A DNA stretch of 64,000 nt from Algoriphagus locisalis (GCF_900116615.1 NZ_FPBF01000007.1:186001-250000), one strand, 5' to 3'; positions 32,236-42,410 are shown, counted from the first letter of the stretch. Numbers and translations: made by a program. Notes: generated by a model from the sequence alone, not told the origin.

Positions 32236-33423
32236 ATGAAGCAAACGAAACTTTCGCCCTTTATTTACTTTTTGAGTTTAACACTCTTAATTCTCTCCAC
32301 TTCTAGCCTGACTATGGCCAGACAAAATAAGCCTCTACCCGGCGCAGAACGTCCAGAACTCTATTTAGAACAGCTGCAAGGTAAGCGCATAGGCATTGTC
32401 GCCAACCAAACCAGCATATTGACTCACAGCGAAAATAAGCATGTGGTTGATTTTCTTCTGGAAAAAGGAGTAGTCGTAAAAAAGGTTTTTGTGCCTGAGC
32501 ATGGATTCAGAGGTCAGGCTGATGCAGGTGAAAAAGTAGATAACTCAGTAGATGCCAAAACTGGCCTTCCGATAATTTCGCTTTATGGCAACAATAAGAA
32601 GCCAAAACCGGAGCAAATTCAAGATCTAGACATCCTGATTTTTGATTTGCAGGATGTAGGCGTACGGTTTTATACCTACATCAGTACGATGCACTACCTG
32701 ATGGAAGCCGCTGCGGAAAATGGCAAAAAAGTCATCATTTTCGACAGACCCAATCCTAATGGATCTTACATTGCCGGGCCCGTTTTGAAAGAAGGTTTTG
32801 AAAGCTTTGTGGGCATGCACCCCATTCCGGTTGTTCATGGATTGACTGTGGGTGAGCTGGCGCAAATGATCAATGGAGAAAAATGGCTCAAAGGTGGCTT
32901 GAAAGCTGATTTGGAAGTGATTCCTGTTGGAAATTGGAATCATAGCACCCCATATAATTTGCCTGTAAAACCTTCTCCAAATTTGCCGAATGATTTATCG
33001 ATCAAACTCTATCCAAGCACCTGCTTTTTCGAAGGAACAATTGTTTCTCTAGGTCGTGGCACACATTTCCCATTTCAGGTTTATGGCTATCCAGACCCAA
33101 AATTTGGTGATTTCACCTTTACTCCGGTGAGTATTGATGGCATGTCAAAGAATCCTCCCCATCAAGATAAAAAATGCTTTGGGGTGGATTTGAGAGGCGA
33201 ATCTATGATGCATGAATTTACATTGAAGTATCTAATTGATGCCTATCAAAAATCAGGAAAAGGTCAGGCTTTTTTCAATAATTACTTCAACACACTTGCC
33301 GGTACAGATCAGTTGAAAAAGATGATCATGGAAGGGAAAACTGAAGCTGAAATCACTGCTAGTTGGAAAGTCGATTTGGATAAGTACAAAGAGCTTAGAA
33401 CCAAATACCTGATTTACAATTGA
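32236..33423 (+). CDS. namZ: Exo-beta-N-acetylmuramidase NamZ family (DUF1343)
   Basis: A 395-aa exported protein, signal peptide MKQTKLSPFIYFLSLTLLILST, of the DUF1343 family. The characterised member NamZ (GH171) removes MurNAc from the non-reducing ends of peptidoglycan fragments. Conserved stretches are KRIGIVANQTSI, VFVPEHGFRGQADAGE, ILIFDLQDVGVRFYTYISTM, IIFDRPNPNG, GLTVGELAQMINGE, PNLPNDLSIKLYPSTCFFEG and SLGRGTHFPFQVYG. The open frame extends to 32011 through the divergent permease gene, but the signal peptide fixes the start at 32236 (or 32218). It suggests cell-wall recycling or scavenging of MurNAc. It is followed by fmt after 41 nt. Confidence 0.9.
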   Translation: MKQTKLSPFIYFLSLTLLILSTSSLTMARQNKPLPGAERPELYLEQLQGKRIGIVANQTSILTHSENKHVVDFLLEKGVVVKKVFVPEHGFRGQADAGEKVDNSVDAKTGLPIISLYGNNKKPKPEQIQDLDILIFDLQDVGVRFYTYISTMHYLMEAAAENGKKVIIFDRPNPNGSYIAGPVLKEGFESFVGMHPIPVVHGLTVGELAQMINGEKWLKGGLKADLEVIPVGNWNHSTPYNLPVKPSPNLPNDLSIKLYPSTCFFEGTIVSLGRGTHFPFQVYGYPDPKFGDFTFTPVSIDGMSKNPPHQDKKCFGVDLRGESMMHEFTLKYLIDAYQKSGKGQAFFNNYFNTLAGTDQLKKMIMEGKTEAEITASWKVDLDKYKELRTKYLIYN

Positions 33424-33464
33424 GTTTGAAAATTTCGAATTCTAAATCTCAAATCAATTTCACG

Positions 33465-34394
33465 ATGAACAAAAATCTTAGAATCATATACATGGGCACG
33501 CCTGAGTTTGCAGTGCCTGCTTTAGAACTACTAGTTGAGAATGGCTGGGATATCGTCGGTGTGATCACTGCGCCTGACAAGCCTAGAGGACGCGGCCAGA
33601 AGTTAATCCCTTCTCCGGTGAAGGAAGCAGCACTGAAACTTGATTTGAATATTCTCCAACCCACCAACCTTAAATCACCTGAATTTCAGGAAGAACTCCG
33701 CGCATTGAAGGCTGATTTGCAGATCGTAGTTGCATTTCGGATGCTTCCTGAGTCAGTTTGGAATATGCCTCCATTAGGCACATTCAATCTTCATGCTTCA
33801 CTTCTACCCAATTATCGTGGTGCCGCTCCGATCAATTGGGCGATCATCAATGGAGATACTGAAACCGGCGTTACGACTTTCTTTTTAAAACATGAAATCG
33901 ACACTGGAAGTATTATCTATCAGGAAAAAACACCTATTCTAGCTGAAGATGACCTCGGATCAGTTTATGAAAAATTGATGACTTTGGGATCGAAGCTTGT
34001 GCTCAAAACAGTCGAAGACATAGCCGAAGATAAAGTCCAAGCACTTCCTCAGGACGAATCCAAAGCGATCCATCATGCTCCCAAGATTTTTAAAGAAAAT
34101 GGCGAGATCGACTGGAACAAGTCAGCTGAATCCATTCATAATCTGGTACGAGGATTATCCCCTTATCCAGCTGCTTGGACCAGGTTTGATGATAAAGTTT
34201 GCAAAATTTACAAGACGAAATTCGATCCAGCTAAGGAGACTAATAAGGCAATTGGAGAGATTCAAACGGACAACAAAACCTATTTGAAAGTCCAGACCGG
34301 AGAAGGAGTGTTGGAGCTTTTGGAGCTTCAGCTAGAAGGTAAAAAGCGCATGAAAGTGGACGATTTATTGAGAGGCTATAAATTTGGATCCTGA
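33465..34394 (+). CDS. fmt: Methionyl-tRNA formyltransferase
   Basis: Fmt formylates Met-tRNA-fMet with 10-formyl-THF for translation initiation. This 309-aa protein has the formyltransferase N-terminal domain (RIIYMGTPEFAVPALELL, PDKPRGRGQKLIPSPVKE), the catalytic NLHASLLPNYRGAAPINWAI with Asn/His and the later Asp in HEIDTGSII, and the C-terminal OB-like domain (~205-309, WTRFDDKVCKIYKTKF). The upstream TTG at 33420 gives a non-conserved extension, so the ATG was preferred. def and folD are not adjacent, but a folate enzyme (folA) is 1.2 kb downstream. Confidence 0.96.
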   Translation: MNKNLRIIYMGTPEFAVPALELLVENGWDIVGVITAPDKPRGRGQKLIPSPVKEAALKLDLNILQPTNLKSPEFQEELRALKADLQIVVAFRMLPESVWNMPPLGTFNLHASLLPNYRGAAPINWAIINGDTETGVTTFFLKHEIDTGSIIYQEKTPILAEDDLGSVYEKLMTLGSKLVLKTVEDIAEDKVQALPQDESKAIHHAPKIFKENGEIDWNKSAESIHNLVRGLSPYPAAWTRFDDKVCKIYKTKFDPAKETNKAIGEIQTDNKTYLKVQTGEGVLELLELQLEGKKRMKVDDLLRGYKFGS

Positions 34395-34579
34395 TGGTGA
34401 GACTCATTTTTTAAACAAAGCAATTAGCAAATCTTCGCTGATTTTCGATTACTATTTTTTACCAAAACTAACCCTCATGCAATTATACTCCACCAAATTA
34501 AATCATTGAACACTTTACCTTTTACCTGATTTTTAGGAACTTGTATTGAATCAAAAACCAATTTTTAAACCAAATAATT

Positions 34580-35509
34580 ATGAAAAGCTTAGTAAAATAT
34601 TTCGTGGTACTTCTCATTTTTCCTTTCAGTTCCATCACTGTTGAAGCTCAATTCATTAAGAAAATCCAAAATGCCGCTAACAGGGGGGTGGAAAGAGCCA
34701 TAGAAAAAAAGGTAGAAGAAGAAGCAACTAAAATGACCCAAAGACAGCTCGAAAAATTGTTTTCGGATATGTATGGAGATAGTGAAGGAAATGCAGCTGG
34801 AAACATAGATATGAGTCAAATAATGAAAGGCCTAGGTGAGCCTGTTGATACGGAAGACGAATACGATTTTTTTGGATACTTAACACTGGAAATGGTCAGC
34901 ACAAATGCTAATGGCAAAGCTGAGGATCCTTTTCAGTTGAAATCCTATCTGGCTGAATCCACCGACTACACCGGAATGGAGCTGATAGACCCTAAAAACC
35001 CAAAAGCTACTACTGCGATGGTCTTTGATGTGAAGAACCAAGCTTCCATTGTATTCTTAGACAATAAGGGTGAAAAATCAAGCTTCGCCTACAAATTGGA
35101 TATGGATGCTATGGATGAAATGGTGGACGAAAATATTGAATCAACTTCTGAGGATTATGAGGTATCTATAGAGAAAACGGGCAATACCAAGGACATCTTA
35201 GGTTATCCTTGCGAAGAGTACCATGTAGTCAGTGAAGATGGAGAAGGCTACTACTGGATCACAGATAAACCCATAGGTGGATATGCTTCATTTTGGGGCA
35301 GTAACAGCCCGATGATGACTTCAAAAGCCCAGGAACGATATGCCCAGCATTTCAACAATATGCCTGATGGCAATTTCATGGAGCTGACTTTCACTTCTAC
35401 AGATTCCGAAAAAATTGACATGAAAGTGATAGAGATAAATGAGTCCGCTCCCAAATCTCTGACCATGGCGGAATATCCCAACCTCATGAATTCCATGAAG
35501 GAACAGTAA
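34580..35509 (+). CDS. Secreted DUF4412-like protein
   Basis: A 309-aa exported protein with signal peptide MKSLVKYFVVLLIFPFSSITVEAQ. The next ~60 residues are charged and helical (NRGVERAIEKKVEEEATKMT), followed by a beta-rich domain (~95-309) with GYPCEEYHVVSEDGEGYYWITD-type features characteristic of DUF4412, a Bacteroidota envelope domain of unknown function related to LolA-like beta folds. The start is preceded by AAACCAAATAATT, the AT-rich leader common in this genome. No operon partner. Confidence 0.75.
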   Translation: MKSLVKYFVVLLIFPFSSITVEAQFIKKIQNAANRGVERAIEKKVEEEATKMTQRQLEKLFSDMYGDSEGNAAGNIDMSQIMKGLGEPVDTEDEYDFFGYLTLEMVSTNANGKAEDPFQLKSYLAESTDYTGMELIDPKNPKATTAMVFDVKNQASIVFLDNKGEKSSFAYKLDMDAMDEMVDENIESTSEDYEVSIEKTGNTKDILGYPCEEYHVVSEDGEGYYWITDKPIGGYASFWGSNSPMMTSKAQERYAQHFNNMPDGNFMELTFTSTDSEKIDMKVIEINESAPKSLTMAEYPNLMNSMKEQ

Positions 35510-35573
35510 TTCTGGCTTTTTTTATTTTTTATGGGGTGCTCGCCTATTATCTTCAAGGCAAGAAGGATTTTGC

Positions 35574-36074
35574 ATGAAGATATCACTAATAGCCGCATTG
35601 GCTGCCAATAATGTAATTGGTAAAGAAAATGACCTCGTTTGGCGATTGCCAGATGATTTCAAACGATTTAAGAGACTCACTTCCGATCATTACATACTTA
35701 TGGGGAGGAAGACTTTTGAGTCACTGGGAAAGCCGCTGCCAAACAGAACGCATCTCGTAATCACCCGAAACAAAGACTATGAAGTACCGGAAGGGCATTA
35801 TGTGTTTGAAAGTGTAGAAAAGGCTTTTGTATTTTGCCAAAAACTGAAAGTAGATCACCTCTATGTGATCGGTGGTGGCGAAATCTATCGTCAAACCTTA
35901 CCTTTAGCTGACGAGTTAGTACTCACTGAAGTGGAAGCTAGACCCGAAGGAGACACACATTTCCCAGAATTCGACAAGGAAAACTGGAAAGTTACTTTCA
36001 GTGAATACCATCCCGCTGATGATCGCAATCAGTACCCTTTCACCTACGTCAATTACGAAAGAATCCACAGGTAA
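35574..36074 (+). CDS. folA: Dihydrofolate reductase
   Basis: DHFR reduces dihydrofolate to tetrahydrofolate with NADPH. A 166-aa type I enzyme of normal length: ISLIAALAANNVIGKENDLVWRLPDD carries the active-site W and the catalytic acid (Asp27), then FKRFKRLTSDHYILMGRKTFES (NADPH loop), LVITRNKDY and VIGGGEIYRQTLPLADELVLTEV. The DHFR stop and the SDR start are 1 nt apart, so folA-SDR-cinA form one tight transcript. Confidence 0.96.
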   Translation: MKISLIAALAANNVIGKENDLVWRLPDDFKRFKRLTSDHYILMGRKTFESLGKPLPNRTHLVITRNKDYEVPEGHYVFESVEKAFVFCQKLKVDHLYVIGGGEIYRQTLPLADELVLTEVEARPEGDTHFPEFDKENWKVTFSEYHPADDRNQYPFTYVNYERIHR

Positions 36075-36075
36075 C

Positions 36076-36861
36076 ATGTCAAAAAAAGTAATCTGGATCA
36101 CTGGAGCTTCGTCCGGTATTGGAGAGGCTTCGGCTTATAAATTCGTAAGTGAAGGCTACCAAGTAATACTTTCTGCACGAAATAAAGAAGCACTGGAACG
36201 AGTCAAAACATCCAGTTCAAATCCTGAAAACTGCAAAGTGCTTCCTCTAGATCTGATGGATCAGGTTTCGTTTCCAGTAAAAACTGCTGAAGCAATTGCT
36301 GCTTTTGGACATATTGATATGGTCTTGCACAATGGAGGAATCAGCCAGCGCTCTTTGATCAAAGACACTCCAATGGAAGTGGATAGAAAGCTTATGGAAG
36401 TAAATTTCTTTGGCACTGTTGGATTAACAAAGGCAATTCTCCCCCATTTCATTCAGAGAAAATCCGGACAATTTGGAGTCATTTCATCCCTGGTTGGCAA
36501 GTTTGGCTCTCCATACCGTTCAAGTTACGCCGCTGCAAAGCATGCCTTGCATGGTTTTTTCGAGTCACTTCGGCTGGAGCATTTTGAGGAAAATATAGCT
36601 GTGACGATGATCTGCCCAGGATTTATCAAGACGGATGTTTCCAAAAATGCTCTGACTGCTGACGGTACTCCACTCAATGAGATGGATAAGGCTCAGGAAA
36701 ATGGCATGAGCGCGGAAGAATGTGCGAAGGAGATTTTTAAGGCACTAGAAAAGAAAAAAGAAGAAGTGTATATCGGAGGAAAGGAAACTTTTGGGATTTA
36801 TCTAAAACGATTTGTCCCAACAATCTTCACCAAGATTCTTCGTAAATCAGAAGTTAGATAA
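36076..36861 (+). CDS. Short-chain dehydrogenase/reductase
   Basis: A 261-aa classical SDR with the NAD(P) motif TGASSGIG (~9-16), HNGG (NNAG equivalent, ~86), the catalytic Ser in ISSLVGKFG, YxxxK in YAAAKHAL (~152-159), and PGFIKTDVS. Cytosolic, with a C-terminal ~40-residue tail (KETFGIYLKRFVPTIFTKIL) typical of DHRS7/acylglycerone-type SDRs. Substrate unknown. Its start is 1 nt after folA, and cinA begins 4 nt after its stop. Confidence 0.9.
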   Translation: MSKKVIWITGASSGIGEASAYKFVSEGYQVILSARNKEALERVKTSSSNPENCKVLPLDLMDQVSFPVKTAEAIAAFGHIDMVLHNGGISQRSLIKDTPMEVDRKLMEVNFFGTVGLTKAILPHFIQRKSGQFGVISSLVGKFGSPYRSSYAAAKHALHGFFESLRLEHFEENIAVTMICPGFIKTDVSKNALTADGTPLNEMDKAQENGMSAEECAKEIFKALEKKKEEVYIGGKETFGIYLKRFVPTIFTKILRKSEVR

Positions 36862-36865
36862 AATA

Positions 36866-38116
36866 ATGAAGGTCGTTAGAGCAGAAATTATAGCCATCGG
36901 AGACGAATTGCTCTATGGGCAAATTGTAGATACAAACAGTCACTGGATCAGTCAGGAACTCGATTTAATGGGTGTCAAAGTGGTCAGGAAAACGACAGTG
37001 GGTGATGACAGAAAGGATATCCTGGCGGCTTTTGCATCTGCGGAAGCTAGAGCTGATATCATTTTGATTACTGGAGGACTGGGTCCTACGCAAGATGATC
37101 TGACCAAACCACTGATGGCAGAGTATTTTAATTGCCCAATTGTAGAGAATCCAGCAGCTGTGGAAGCAGTCACTGAATTTTTCAAAAAGCGGGGAAGAGA
37201 AATCACTCCATTAAATATTCTACAAGGCCACCTACCTGCCTGCTGTACTTATGTGCCAAATGAAGTGGGAACTGCTCCAGGAATGTGGTTTGAACGAAAC
37301 GGAACCTACTGGATGTCTATGCCAGGCGTGCCGCATGAGATGAAGAAGTTGATGAGAGACTTTGTCTTACCAAAACTACCTACGCTATTTCCACTTCCCA
37401 TCATCGTCCATAGAATGGTGAAAACAGTTGGTATTGGAGAAAGCTGGCTGGCGGATTTGATACGGGAATGGGAAAATGCTTTGCCTAAAAACATACGACT
37501 GGCCTACCTCCCATCCCTAGGTCACGTCAAACTTAGACTTACCGGATTTGGGCAAGACAAAAACCAAATTGAAAAAGATATCCAAAAGCAAATCGACATG
37601 GTCTTGCCCAGCATTGAAAAGTATGTGTATGGCTATGACGATGAAACGCTTGAAAGGGCAATAGGGAAGCTTTTGACTACAAGTCAGAAAACTGTAGCTT
37701 TAGCTGAAAGCTGTAGCGGAGGTTATATTTCCCACCTAATTACCAGTATTTCCGGGAGTAGTTCGTATTTTCAAGGAGCAGTAATCCCATACCACAACCA
37801 ATTCAAAAATGAAATCCTTCAGGTTAGGAATGAAACTTTATCCACATTTGGAGCGGTTAGCGAAGAGACTGTCGGAGAAATGGCAACTGGAGTAAGAAAG
37901 TTATTCAACTCAGATTTTGGTTTGGCAAGCAGCGGCATCGCTGGTCCAAATGGAGGAACAGAAGAAAAACCAGTAGGAACCGTTTGGATTGCCTGTGCAG
38001 GAGAAGGGTTCGTTGAAACCAAAAAACTTCAGCTAACTCAGGATAGAATGCTTAATATACAATTGACTGGAGTAGCAGTTTTGAACCTTCTCAGAATTTG
38101 TATTACGGAGAAATAA
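36866..38116 (+). CDS. cinA: CinA-family nicotinamide mononucleotide deamidase
   Basis: A 416-aa two-domain CinA. The N-terminal MoCF-like domain (1-~170, AEIIAIGDELLYGQIVDTNS, LITGGLGPTQDDLTK) is an ADP-ribose pyrophosphatase-type module in characterised homologues; the C-terminal PncC domain (~255-416, AESCSGGYISHLITSISGSSSYFQG, SGIAGPNGGTEEKPVGTVWI) deamidates NMN to nicotinate mononucleotide. This feeds the same NAD salvage route as pncA and pncB elsewhere in this window. Start ATG at 36866, since the frame upstream runs into the SDR gene. Confidence 0.93.
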   Translation: MKVVRAEIIAIGDELLYGQIVDTNSHWISQELDLMGVKVVRKTTVGDDRKDILAAFASAEARADIILITGGLGPTQDDLTKPLMAEYFNCPIVENPAAVEAVTEFFKKRGREITPLNILQGHLPACCTYVPNEVGTAPGMWFERNGTYWMSMPGVPHEMKKLMRDFVLPKLPTLFPLPIIVHRMVKTVGIGESWLADLIREWENALPKNIRLAYLPSLGHVKLRLTGFGQDKNQIEKDIQKQIDMVLPSIEKYVYGYDDETLERAIGKLLTTSQKTVALAESCSGGYISHLITSISGSSSYFQGAVIPYHNQFKNEILQVRNETLSTFGAVSEETVGEMATGVRKLFNSDFGLASSGIAGPNGGTEEKPVGTVWIACAGEGFVETKKLQLTQDRMLNIQLTGVAVLNLLRICITEK

Positions 38117-38211
38117 CAAATAAAATTTCTATTGAAAGGTTTGTGATCCTGTTTTATAAAATTTAATTTTAAAACTTGTATATAAACCCAATAAATCATT
38201 AAATCATAACC

Positions 38212-39507
38212 ATGGCGATTGTAGAAATGCTAATGCCCAAAATGGGCGAAAGTATCATAGAAGGTACGGTGTTGACCTGGCTGAAAAGTGAGGGTGACAC
38301 TATAGAACAAGATGAATCCGTCTTAGAAGTTGCCACGGACAAGGTCGATACAGAGGTACCCTCTACCCATGCAGGAGTGTTAAAGCAGATCCTTGCCAAA
38401 GAGGGAGATGTGATAGCTGTGGGAGCTCCAATAGCAATTATAGAGACTGAAGGAGAAGGGAAAACAGTCCCTTCAAAGCCGCAGTCTACTGCTGATTCGC
38501 CGAAAGAAGACCTGATTGCAGCAGCTCCAGAAAATACAGCCGCTATTCTCAAATCATCAGAATCAGCAAACTCCATTGACTCCGGGGATGATAGATTTTA
38601 CTCACCACTTGTACAAAGCATCGCTAAGGAAGAAGGAATATCTAAGGCAGAGCTAGCCAACATACCTGGTACCGGTAAAGATTCCCGGGTGACCAAACAG
38701 GACATGTTGAATTACCTAGATTCGAGAGCGTCCTCTGTTAAAGAATCCTTGACTATACCATCTATCTCCACACCTAAAGTCCAGGTAAGCGTGTCCGGTG
38801 AAGACGAGATCATCGAAATGGATCGCATGCGAAAAATGATTGCGCAGCGAATGGTGGAATCAAAACGCATATCTGCTCATGTCACTTCATTTGTGGAAGC
38901 TGATATGACGAATATCGTATTGTGGAGAGAGCGCAATAAGTTGGATTACAAAGCCAAATTCGGGGAGTCAATCACCTATACGCCTTTCTTTATAGAAGCA
39001 GTGGCAAAAGCTATTCGGGACTTCCCGATGATCAACATCTCTGTAGATGGAGATAGAATCATACGGAAAAAAGATATAAATATCGGCATGGCGGTAGCTC
39101 TTCCAAACGGAAATCTGATCGTGCCGATCATAAGAAAAGCCGATCAATTGAACCTTGTGGGTATTTCCAAAAAAGTCAATGAACTGGCAAATTTGGCGCG
39201 TAACAATAAATTAAACGCTGATCACCTTGCAGGTGGTACCTATACCGTTTCGAACGTTGGCTCTTTTGGCAATGTGATGGGAACCCCTATAATCCCTCAG
39301 CCTCAAGTAGCAATCTTGGCAGTGGGTGCAATCGTGAAAAAACCTGCTGTAGTAGAAACACCCACCGGTGATGTGATCGCTATCCGACACAAAATGTTCC
39401 TATCCCATTCCTATGACCATAGAGTAGTAGATGGTTCTCTTGGAGGGAAATTTGTCAAGCGGGTTTCTGATTACCTGGAAGCATTTGATATCAATACTCC
39501 ATTATAA
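38212..39507 (+). CDS. 2-oxoacid dehydrogenase E2 component (dihydrolipoyl acyltransferase)
   Basis: A 431-aa E2 chain. The lipoyl domain (1-~78) has the lipoylated Lys44 in EVATDKVDTEVPS; a Pro/Ala/Ser linker follows; the E3/E1-binding domain is ~124-165 (YSPLVQSIAKEEGISKAEL, IPGTGKDSRVTKQDMLNYL); the catalytic core (~205-431) ends with the active-site HRVVDG (His403, Asp407). The EVATDKVD lipoyl site and core resemble branched-chain oxoacid dehydrogenase E2 more than pyruvate or oxoglutarate E2, but this is a judgement from sequence feel. E1 and E3 genes are not adjacent. A terminator follows immediately. Confidence 0.9.
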   Translation: MAIVEMLMPKMGESIIEGTVLTWLKSEGDTIEQDESVLEVATDKVDTEVPSTHAGVLKQILAKEGDVIAVGAPIAIIETEGEGKTVPSKPQSTADSPKEDLIAAAPENTAAILKSSESANSIDSGDDRFYSPLVQSIAKEEGISKAELANIPGTGKDSRVTKQDMLNYLDSRASSVKESLTIPSISTPKVQVSVSGEDEIIEMDRMRKMIAQRMVESKRISAHVTSFVEADMTNIVLWRERNKLDYKAKFGESITYTPFFIEAVAKAIRDFPMINISVDGDRIIRKKDINIGMAVALPNGNLIVPIIRKADQLNLVGISKKVNELANLARNNKLNADHLAGGTYTVSNVGSFGNVMGTPIIPQPQVAILAVGAIVKKPAVVETPTGDVIAIRHKMFLSHSYDHRVVDGSLGGKFVKRVSDYLEAFDINTPL

Positions 39508-39515
39508 AGAACAAG

Positions 39516-39542
39516 AAAGCCGGCTAAAAACCGGCTTTTTTA
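39516..39542. terminator. Terminator between the E2 and hybrid kinase genes
   Basis: AAAGCCGG (39516-39523) pairs with CCGGCTTT (39531-39538) and is followed by T. The kinase stop codon is at 39543 on the opposite strand, so the hairpin can also end that transcript. Confidence 0.85.
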
Positions 39543-42410
39543 TTATACTTTTTTAGCTGAGAATTTACACTTTAAGGAATATTCCTTTAGTTTCTCAGCC
39601 AGGGAAATCAGTCTGATCGGCTTCATCAAGTAATCATCCATTCCTGCTTCTGCTGCTTTTTTCTGATCTTCATCGAAGACATTGGCTGATAACCCTACAA
39701 TGTAAACCTGCCCTATTTCACCCAGCTTTCTGATTTCTATGGAAGCGTCCAATCCGTTCAGCACTGGCATTTGTACGTCCATTAATATGATGTCGTACTC
39801 TTTTTGTTTGATGCTTTGTAGCGCTTCATTGCCATTTCTAACTACATCAAAAGCATAGCCCAATTGCTCTAACATCAGTTTCATGAGCTGTAAGTTTAAC
39901 TCATTATCTTCAGCCAAAAGAATGCGAAGTGGGTATTCCTTTGCCATTCCATTCCAATTCATTCGTTTGGGCAGTAATGCCAAATGATTTTCTCCTGCAT
40001 TTTCAGGCGCTTTTTTCACTATCACTGAGAAAGCGAAGACTGAGCCTTTACCCAGTTCACTTGTGATAGTCAACTCACCCCCCATCAACTCTACAATCTT
40101 CTTTGCGATAGCCAATCCCAGTCCAGTTCCTTGGTAACTCCTTGAATTAGAGCTTTCCACTTGGTAAAAAGGATCAGTAAGCTTGGGAATTTCTTCTGCT
40201 GGAATACCTATTCCGCTGTCCTGAACTATACATTTGAGAAAATTGATCCCTCCAGATATATGCTCTAGTTCAAGTTTCACTAAAACAGTCCCACCTTTTG
40301 AGGTGAATTTGACAGCATTTCCGACAAGATTGAGAATAATCTGATTGATTTTTTCAACATCCCCTTCCATCAACTCCTTCGTTTTAGGCTGAAGGATAGT
40401 CTTTAGTATAATACCTTTCATTTGAGCCAAACCGGATAGGATTTGAACCTGTTTTTCCAACTCATCTGCCGGACAGAAACTAATGGAGTTGATTTCTATT
40501 TTACCTGCTTCAATTTTAGAATAATCGAGAATATCCTTGATGATATTCAATAAGGAGTTGCCAGAATTTTTGATGACATCCAGATATTGGAGCTGTTGAT
40601 CATCTAGCTCTGTCTGATCTAGGAGATCTATTATCCCTAGAAGTCCATTCATCGGGGTTCTAATCTCGTGACTCATATTTGCCAAAAACTCGGACTTGGC
40701 TCTACTTGCCTGATCTGCCGCATTCATCGCCTCTACCAAGCCCTTTTCCCAGATCCGCTGACTCGTGATATCCTTGGTAATCGACATCATCCGCTTTGAA
40801 TCCAACGGGAAAAATCGAATTTCAAAGTACTGGTTTTCATCCTCAGTAGTGAAATTCAAGTCAACTGTCTGAATTTGCTCGGTTTTTCTAGCGAGATTAA
40901 ATGCAAATTTCGTTTGCTCACGTTGCTTTTCTGGCACCAGATCAAACACAGATTCCCCTATGACAGAGGTTCCTAGTGATTTTAAGAATTTTTGATCCTT
41001 CGCATAGGACTCTAACAGAATCCCCTCATTATCGTAAGCTAAAATAATATCCGGAATGTTGTCAATAAGGTTTTGAAGGCGTTTGCCGCTTTCGATCAAC
41101 TCCTGTTTACTTTGAAATTGATCAGAAATATCCGTGCATATTCCCAATCCCCCGTTGAATCTCCCCTGCTTATCGAAAACTAACTTTTCGAAAATCCTTA
41201 GTCTTACGACTTTGCCATCCGGCCTGTGAAAATCATATTCCACATTGATAAAGGATTTATTCTGGCTGATAGCACTCCTCACCAAACCCTTTACATTCAG
41301 AGCATCCCGATGACCCTCTTCTCCTTTGAAGGCATTCAAAAACTCAGATTTTGGATGTCCCAATACCTCCTCCACCTCATCTGATACTCTGGTGATCTGC
41401 CCCTTATAATCATGAAAAAACACAAAACCTCTAAGCTCCTTGAGCAATATGTTTTGCTGGTCAAACAATTCAGAAATTTCCCTGGCATTTTCTTCAAGCA
41501 GCCTTTGGGAATCAAGTCTATTTTGTAGTGAAAGCGTAAAAAATACCACAGTGCCGATAAGCAAAAATACAAATCCAGTAAACAGAAAAAGGTAAGTATT
41601 ATATATACCACCGGGGACTGAACTTGATTCAATCATAAACAAAAGCGCTACATTTTCATATATACTGCCAAAATCAAAGGGATACTGTACCAAAACGCCC
41701 GAGCCGGAAACCTCGTCCTGAATCCAATCAATCTCATAAATTCCAATAATCCCTATAGAGGCATCATTTCGAATGTTCTTAAGAGATACCCTATCAATCT
41801 CCAGATCAGATTCACCATTCTCTGAATCAAGGCTAAGTAACTCCTCCCCAGCCAGAAGCATTTTCTTTCCATTATTATTTAAATAATAATGCGTGACAAA
41901 ATTCTGGGTATAGCGCACAGGGTTTAATAAAAAGCTGACTTCAAATCCTTGTCCACTACCTTCAGAAAAATATAGATAATCTCGATCCAGCTTTGTAGGC
42001 ACCTCTTTTTCATAGTTATTTCTTATGAAATCGTTTCTATCACTGAAAGTCATAAAAACCACAGAGTCCTGCAGATTGACCCAAACCGTATCAATAAGTC
42101 CTGGATAATTATTGAAAATTTTCCTGACAGACTTTGATAAATCATCTCTGAAATCATCCGGATCCAAATCCTCATCTTCCAGGTAATCTGTGAGCCCTAC
42201 AGCAGTTTCTTCGAATCTGTCAATTGCCAGCTCAATCTCGGTTGCCGCAAGTTCTGTTTGTTTCCTCAGAAACTCCTTTCTGGATTTGATTTCTGCGTTT
42301 GAAATCGCAATAAAAAAACTAACCCCTAAGAGGATTACCAGAAACACCAAGCCTGTCCCAATAACAAGAGTTAGCCAAAAATCTCTGCGATATCCTTTTC
42401 TAGTCTTCAT
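39543..42410 (-). CDS. Hybrid sensor histidine kinase/response regulator
   Basis: A 955-aa membrane kinase. Order: short basic N-terminus, TM1 (~15-36), a periplasmic sensor (~37-262), TM2 (~268-292), two PAS domains (~310-430 and ~435-555), HisKA with phospho-acceptor His581 in ANMSHEIRTPMNG, HATPase (~690-800; NLVGNAVKFTSKGG, DSGIGIPAEEI, GTGLGLAIAKKI), and a C-terminal receiver with Asp878 in LMDVQMPVLNG. There is no DNA-binding output domain, so signal must leave through an Hpt protein or another regulator elsewhere. The start overlaps the stop of the Cache lipoprotein gene (TAATG), which rules out the upstream ATG at 42443. Confidence 0.92.
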   Translation of the reverse strand: MKTRKGYRRDFWLTLVIGTGLVFLVILLGVSFFIAISNAEIKSRKEFLRKQTELAATEIELAIDRFEETAVGLTDYLEDEDLDPDDFRDDLSKSVRKIFNNYPGLIDTVWVNLQDSVVFMTFSDRNDFIRNNYEKEVPTKLDRDYLYFSEGSGQGFEVSFLLNPVRYTQNFVTHYYLNNNGKKMLLAGEELLSLDSENGESDLEIDRVSLKNIRNDASIGIIGIYEIDWIQDEVSGSGVLVQYPFDFGSIYENVALLFMIESSSVPGGIYNTYLFLFTGFVFLLIGTVVFFTLSLQNRLDSQRLLEENAREISELFDQQNILLKELRGFVFFHDYKGQITRVSDEVEEVLGHPKSEFLNAFKGEEGHRDALNVKGLVRSAISQNKSFINVEYDFHRPDGKVVRLRIFEKLVFDKQGRFNGGLGICTDISDQFQSKQELIESGKRLQNLIDNIPDIILAYDNEGILLESYAKDQKFLKSLGTSVIGESVFDLVPEKQREQTKFAFNLARKTEQIQTVDLNFTTEDENQYFEIRFFPLDSKRMMSITKDITSQRIWEKGLVEAMNAADQASRAKSEFLANMSHEIRTPMNGLLGIIDLLDQTELDDQQLQYLDVIKNSGNSLLNIIKDILDYSKIEAGKIEINSISFCPADELEKQVQILSGLAQMKGIILKTILQPKTKELMEGDVEKINQIILNLVGNAVKFTSKGGTVLVKLELEHISGGINFLKCIVQDSGIGIPAEEIPKLTDPFYQVESSNSRSYQGTGLGLAIAKKIVELMGGELTITSELGKGSVFAFSVIVKKAPENAGENHLALLPKRMNWNGMAKEYPLRILLAEDNELNLQLMKLMLEQLGYAFDVVRNGNEALQSIKQKEYDIILMDVQMPVLNGLDASIEIRKLGEIGQVYIVGLSANVFDEDQKKAAEAGMDDYLMKPIRLISLAEKLKEYSLKCKFSAKKV